Positions 6,223 to 8,452 of a stretch of DNA of 8,452 bases are shown here, piece by piece. The stretch's first letter is position 1. The number at the start of each line of letters is the position of its first letter. Under the pieces are notes generated by a model. That model ran no database searches and was not told the DNA's origin. It saw only the letters and a list, made by a program, of their open reading frames with translations. The DNA is from Gammaproteobacteria bacterium UBA3532 (GTDB lineage Bacteria; Pseudomonadota; Gammaproteobacteria; Enterobacterales; UBA3532). Position numbers and translations under genes: made by a program. The stretch covers positions 1 through 8,452 of the forward strand of contig DFOV01000411.1 in assembly GCA_002376965.1 (NCBI GenBank), written 5' to 3'.

Positions 6223-7739
6223 GATAACTCCTTCAGCGCGGTTCGATTAAATTTGCCGTTTGGATTGCGAGGTAACTTGTCCAGCTTGATGACCTTTTTA
6301 GGGTGCATAAAATTCGCCAACTGCTGTTTTAACGACTTTTCCATATCGACAGCCTCCGATTCCCCACTAAAGTACACAACAATGGCTTGTCCTAATATGG
6401 GATCAGGAATGCCAAATGCCGTTGCTTCTGTCGCACCTGCCTGGTAGGCGGCCTGCTCTATTTCGTCGGGGCTGATGCGATAGCCGGATGATTTTATTTG
6501 CTCATCGGTACGGCCAACGAAGTAAAAAAAGCCGTCTTCATCTTGATAAACGGTATCCCCAGAATAAACGGCGATTTGAGATCGAATGCCCTCGCTGACT
6601 GCCGGTAAAGTACGAAAACGTTCGGCACTTCGCTGAGCATCGTTCCAATAACCCTGGGCTACCAGTGGGCCTGTATGCACCAGCTCACCTGGTGTATTGG
6701 GAGGACACGGCTGGCCTTGTTCATCCAACACGTGTAGTGCTGCATTGGGTATGGCTATTCCCATCGATCCTGGTTTATCGGCTAACCACTGAGGGGGAAG
6801 GTACGTTGAACGAAATGCCTCGGTTAAGCCATACATCAACACAATGCTGGTGTTAGGGAGCTGCTGTTGTAATTTTTCGATGGCATGCTGGGGCATTGCT
6901 CCGCCGCTATTGGTGATATATCGCAACTGAGTTTGTGGCCAAGGTTTTTCACAAAGTTGTAGCCATAAGGGGGGGACGCCCGCCAGTCCGGTAACCTGAT
7001 ACTTTGCAACCGCTTTTATCACATCTTGAGGTAGCAAATAGTCTAGAAGAACGGTGCTGGCTCCAACCTGCCAAGCGGTTGTCAATTGGCTCAGGCCATA
7101 ATCAAAGCTGAGTGGTAACACAGCCAGCAAAATGTCATCAGCGGTGTTTTCTAAATAACTGGAGACACTTTCTGCGCCGGCCACCAGATTACGGTGACTC
7201 AAACAGACGCCTTTTGGCTGACCGGTGCTGCCAGACGTATATAAAATCGCAGCAAGATCGGATTCAGTGATTGTTGGCGGATAAGCTCTGGCAACACCGA
7301 CTGGCTGAGCCTCATCTGAAGCAGGCCACGCATGTACTTCATCATTTATCTGGTCTAATGAATAATTGTTGTCTACCAAAAAGCACTGAGATAGTGGATA
7401 GTTTAGCCCCTTTAAGCGGGGCGACTGGGTGACGAGAATACGCGCGGAGCAGTCATCAAGAATATGTTGAGCCTGGGCCGATTTTAAAACGGGGTTAATA
7501 GGTACAGCAATTGCTCCGCACAGCGATGAAGCGAGCAATGTGGATACTGCTTGGGGTGTTTTCGGTAGCCAGAATGCCACGCGGTCACCAGCTTTGAGTC
7601 CTGCTTCCTTGAAGCTGTTCGCTAAGGTTGATGCTTGGTGATAGAGCGTGGCATAGCTGATGTGCTCGCCTTTAAAAATTAGTGCATCGGTTGCGCCATA
7701 TTGTGAAAGGCGGCGCTCTACTAACTGGTGGAGCAGCAT
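6219..7739 (-). CDS. AMP-forming acyl-CoA ligase, exosortase A-associated type
   Basis: A 506-residue ANL-superfamily adenylating enzyme, full length for the family. Core motifs are YTSGSTGQPKG (A3 P-loop, 167-177), MYGLTEAF (A5, 302-309), YSGDTVYQDEDGFFYFVGR (A7-A8, with Asp395), the hinge GRTDEQIKSSGYRISPDEIE (from 409), and the catalytic Lys496 in NPNGK (A10). It should activate a carboxylic acid as the acyl-adenylate and load it onto CoA or a carrier protein. Pairing with a decarboxylase of this subtype matches the ligase/decarboxylase pair found next to exosortase A in polysaccharide-producing bacteria (TIGR03098 type, from memory). No acyl carrier protein gene lies in the window. It starts 3 bp after the small membrane protein gene and overlaps the decarboxylase by 4 bp. 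Acyl or aminoacyl substrate cannot be told from sequence. Confidence 0.9.
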   Translation of the reverse strand: MLLHQLVERRLSQYGATDALIFKGEHISYATLYHQASTLANSFKEAGLKAGDRVAFWLPKTPQAVSTLLASSLCGAIAVPINPVLKSAQAQHILDDCSARILVTQSPRLKGLNYPLSQCFLVDNNYSLDQINDEVHAWPASDEAQPVGVARAYPPTITESDLAAILYTSGSTGQPKGVCLSHRNLVAGAESVSSYLENTADDILLAVLPLSFDYGLSQLTTAWQVGASTVLLDYLLPQDVIKAVAKYQVTGLAGVPPLWLQLCEKPWPQTQLRYITNSGGAMPQHAIEKLQQQLPNTSIVLMYGLTEAFRSTYLPPQWLADKPGSMGIAIPNAALHVLDEQGQPCPPNTPGELVHTGPLVAQGYWNDAQRSAERFRTLPAVSEGIRSQIAVYSGDTVYQDEDGFFYFVGRTDEQIKSSGYRISPDEIEQAAYQAGATEATAFGIPDPILGQAIVVYFSGESEAVDMEKSLKQQLANFMHPKKVIKLDKLPRNPNGKFNRTALKELS

Positions 7740-7742
7740 AAG

Positions 7743-8027
7743 TCAGTTCAACCTGGGCTGGCTTAACCAATGAAAGACCGTGACCGGCAAACCAAACAAG
7801 GCAAAGCTGGCGGGGTCAAATAGCAAGAGTAGCCACATTCTTTGTAAACTCTCTGTATGAGGGTAAACGGCGATTAACATTTCCCAAGCCGCCCAAATAA
7901 GCATAAAGGCAATGATATAAAGTTGCGGTGAACGGGACCTAAAGCGTATATAGCGGTATATCTTAAACCAGTTAAACCCAATGGTTATAACGGCAAGTAA
8001 CAGAGTAATTATTCCGGCAGCCAGCAT
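7743..8027 (-). CDS. Small three-helix membrane protein, unknown
   Basis: I do not recognise this family. From the ATG at 8027 it has 94 residues and three hydrophobic helices (about 3-20, 37-55 and 64-84), separated by a basic loop (KIYRYIRFRSRS) and a short polar turn (YPHTESLQR). The basic loop suggests the first connection faces the cytoplasm, with the N-terminus outside. It is the first gene of a tight operon, its stop lying 3 bp before the ligase ATG, so it probably acts with the ligase and decarboxylase, for example as a membrane anchor (inference). A TTG at 8039 would add four residues. The only ribosome-like sequence, AGGA, lies about 14 bases before the ATG and only two before the TTG, so the start is uncertain. 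Confidence 0.65.
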   Translation of the reverse strand: MLAAGIITLLLAVITIGFNWFKIYRYIRFRSRSPQLYIIAFMLIWAAWEMLIAVYPHTESLQRMWLLLLFDPASFALFGLPVTVFHWLSQPRLN

Positions 8028-8069
8028 GGTGGTATACAACGTCCTACATCGCTCTCAAACTGAAGCGCT

Positions 8070-8097
8070 AGTATAATGATTAACCGGATGGAAGCAA
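8070..8097 (-). promoter_or_regulatory. Candidate sigma-70 promoter for the three-gene operon
   Basis: On the minus strand TTGCTT (-35, 3 of 6 consensus bases) is followed after 16 bp by TATACT (-10, 5 of 6). Transcription would start about 8063, giving a leader of about 35 nt before the ATG at 8027. The weak -35 suggests help from an activator or low basal expression. Confidence 0.4.
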
Positions 8098-8249
8098 GAC
8101 TAGCGGTATGATGTGAGTATCGTTATGCAGTGATTGATGATGCGGTGCACAGCGAAACCGCGTGGGTTGAGTGCTTTGGTAAAGTCTTTTTGTGGCTTTA
8201 CGCCGAATAAGCTGAATTCTAATAATAACAAAACATTGTCGCTTAATTG

Positions 8250-8273
8250 ATGGGCCCTTTTTGCCCATTTTTT
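8250..8273 (+). terminator. Terminator-like hairpin followed by six T
   Basis: ATGGGC (8250-8255) pairs with GCCCAT (8263-8268) around a 7-nt loop, with a run of T from 8268 to 8273 that shares its first base with the stem. The form is that of a short intrinsic terminator reading rightward. No plus-strand gene lies just upstream, so it may stop antisense transcription entering from the operon side, or be part of a remnant element. Confidence 0.35.
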
Positions 8274-8329
8274 CGTTTTATAGCCCTTATAACTAACGAT
8301 TTTTACATACCTTTCTGTTAGATTAGCTC

Positions 8330-8452
8330 CAGAGTGGTGATACGCAAAGCAGGTTCCTTGCCACAAAAATCAGGACGATTTTTGAGGTAAATCCGCGCCG
8401 GGAGCGCGTATTTACCGATGGCAAGGGTTCTGTCTTGCGTATCACCACTCTG
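8330..8452. repeat. 123-bp nested inverted repeat with two apical hairpins
   Basis: The outer arms 8330-8347 and 8435-8452 are perfectly complementary over 18 bp. Inside, 8-nt segments (8348-8355 and 8427-8434) pair imperfectly. Then 8356-8363 pairs with 8419-8426 (8 bp, CCTTGCCA/TGGCAAGG). The apex carries two hairpins: 8364-8371 with 8377-8384 (8 bp, loop AGGAC), and 8386-8398 with 8404-8416 (7 bp, one C/T mismatch, 5 bp, loop CGGGA). The result is a long stem ending in a three-way junction. Size and form recall ERIC-type or MITE intergenic repeats, but the sequence is not one I recognise. The right arm ends at the window edge, so the element may be longer. Confidence 0.75.

Larger units (their letters stand above)
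8040..8452. other. Non-coding leader region upstream of the ligase/decarboxylase operon
   Basis: About 410 bp with no convincing gene. It contains a candidate minus-strand promoter (8070-8097), a plus-strand terminator-like hairpin (8250-8273) and a large nested inverted repeat (8330-8452). Two overlapping minus-strand frames are open here (8080-8268 and 8100-8366) but lack family features and a ribosome site; see the rejected list. Confidence 0.5.

Noticed and set aside
8072..8077. Perfect TATAAT on the plus strand
   Set aside because: No acceptable -35 box 16-18 bp upstream and no plus-strand gene downstream; the bases are better explained by the minus-strand TATACT element.
8080..8268. 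Open minus-strand frame of 62 codons
   Set aside because: No motif, basic low-complexity composition, and it overlaps the other doubtful frame and the terminator-like hairpin.
8100..8366. Open minus-strand frame of 88 codons upstream of the operon
   Set aside because: Its start lies inside the nested inverted repeat, it lacks a ribosome site and any recognisable domain, and it overlaps another open frame (8080-8268). The middle part has fairly ordinary codons, so a decayed gene fragment is not excluded.
8317..8452. Integron attC site
   Set aside because: GTTAGAT at 8317-8323 fits GTTRRRY, but the repeat arms do not begin or end with the required RYYYAAC/GTTRRRY pair, so the match is likely chance.
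8330..8452. Retron msr-msd RNA
   Set aside because: Outer inverted arms are present, but the inside shows two short hairpins rather than a long msd stem, and no reverse transcriptase gene is visible.

Overview
The window looks like chromosomal DNA of a moderate-GC gammaproteobacterium, perhaps marine. That reading rests on the Gram-negative type IV pilin leader, the exosortase-A-type (XrtA) enzymes and general codon use; no marker gene fixes the taxon. Every assignment comes from reading motifs, with no database search.

Left part (1-3264, all minus strand): in transcription order there is an ABC-2 type permease, a membrane-anchored alpha-helical repeat protein, a 295-bp intergenic region, a type IV pilin-like protein, and an ABC ATPase that runs off the left edge. 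Together they look like one ABC-2 exporter whose permease and ATPase genes are separated by a pilin gene with its own promoter. That promoter looks sigma-54 dependent (GG-N10-GC at 1518-1532), with a cluster of TTCGACA boxes 155-200 bp upstream, where an enhancer-binding activator would bind. The ATPase start codon lies in the loop of a perfect 12-bp hairpin.

Middle (3299-4993, plus strand): a membrane histidine kinase with an HDIKN box, resembling PrsK of PEP-CTERM/exosortase systems. It diverges from the permease across a short region holding TTGTCT three times at exact 21-bp intervals. It overlaps tail-to-tail by 4 bp with the next operon.

Right part (4990-8039, minus strand): a tight three-gene operon of a small three-helix membrane protein, an AMP-forming acyl-CoA ligase and a PLP-dependent decarboxylase. 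The last two resemble the ligase/decarboxylase pair associated with exosortase A. No exosortase, PEP-CTERM protein or acyl carrier protein is in the window.

Far right (8040-8452): about 410 bp without a convincing gene. It holds a candidate sigma-70 promoter for the operon, a terminator-like hairpin, and a 123-bp nested inverted repeat that folds into a long stem topped by two hairpins and ends exactly at the window edge.

Working idea (inference): the PrsK-like kinase, acting with an unlinked sigma-54 activator, may control the pilin gene and tie the exporter/pilin module to an envelope or surface-polymer pathway served by the ligase and decarboxylase.
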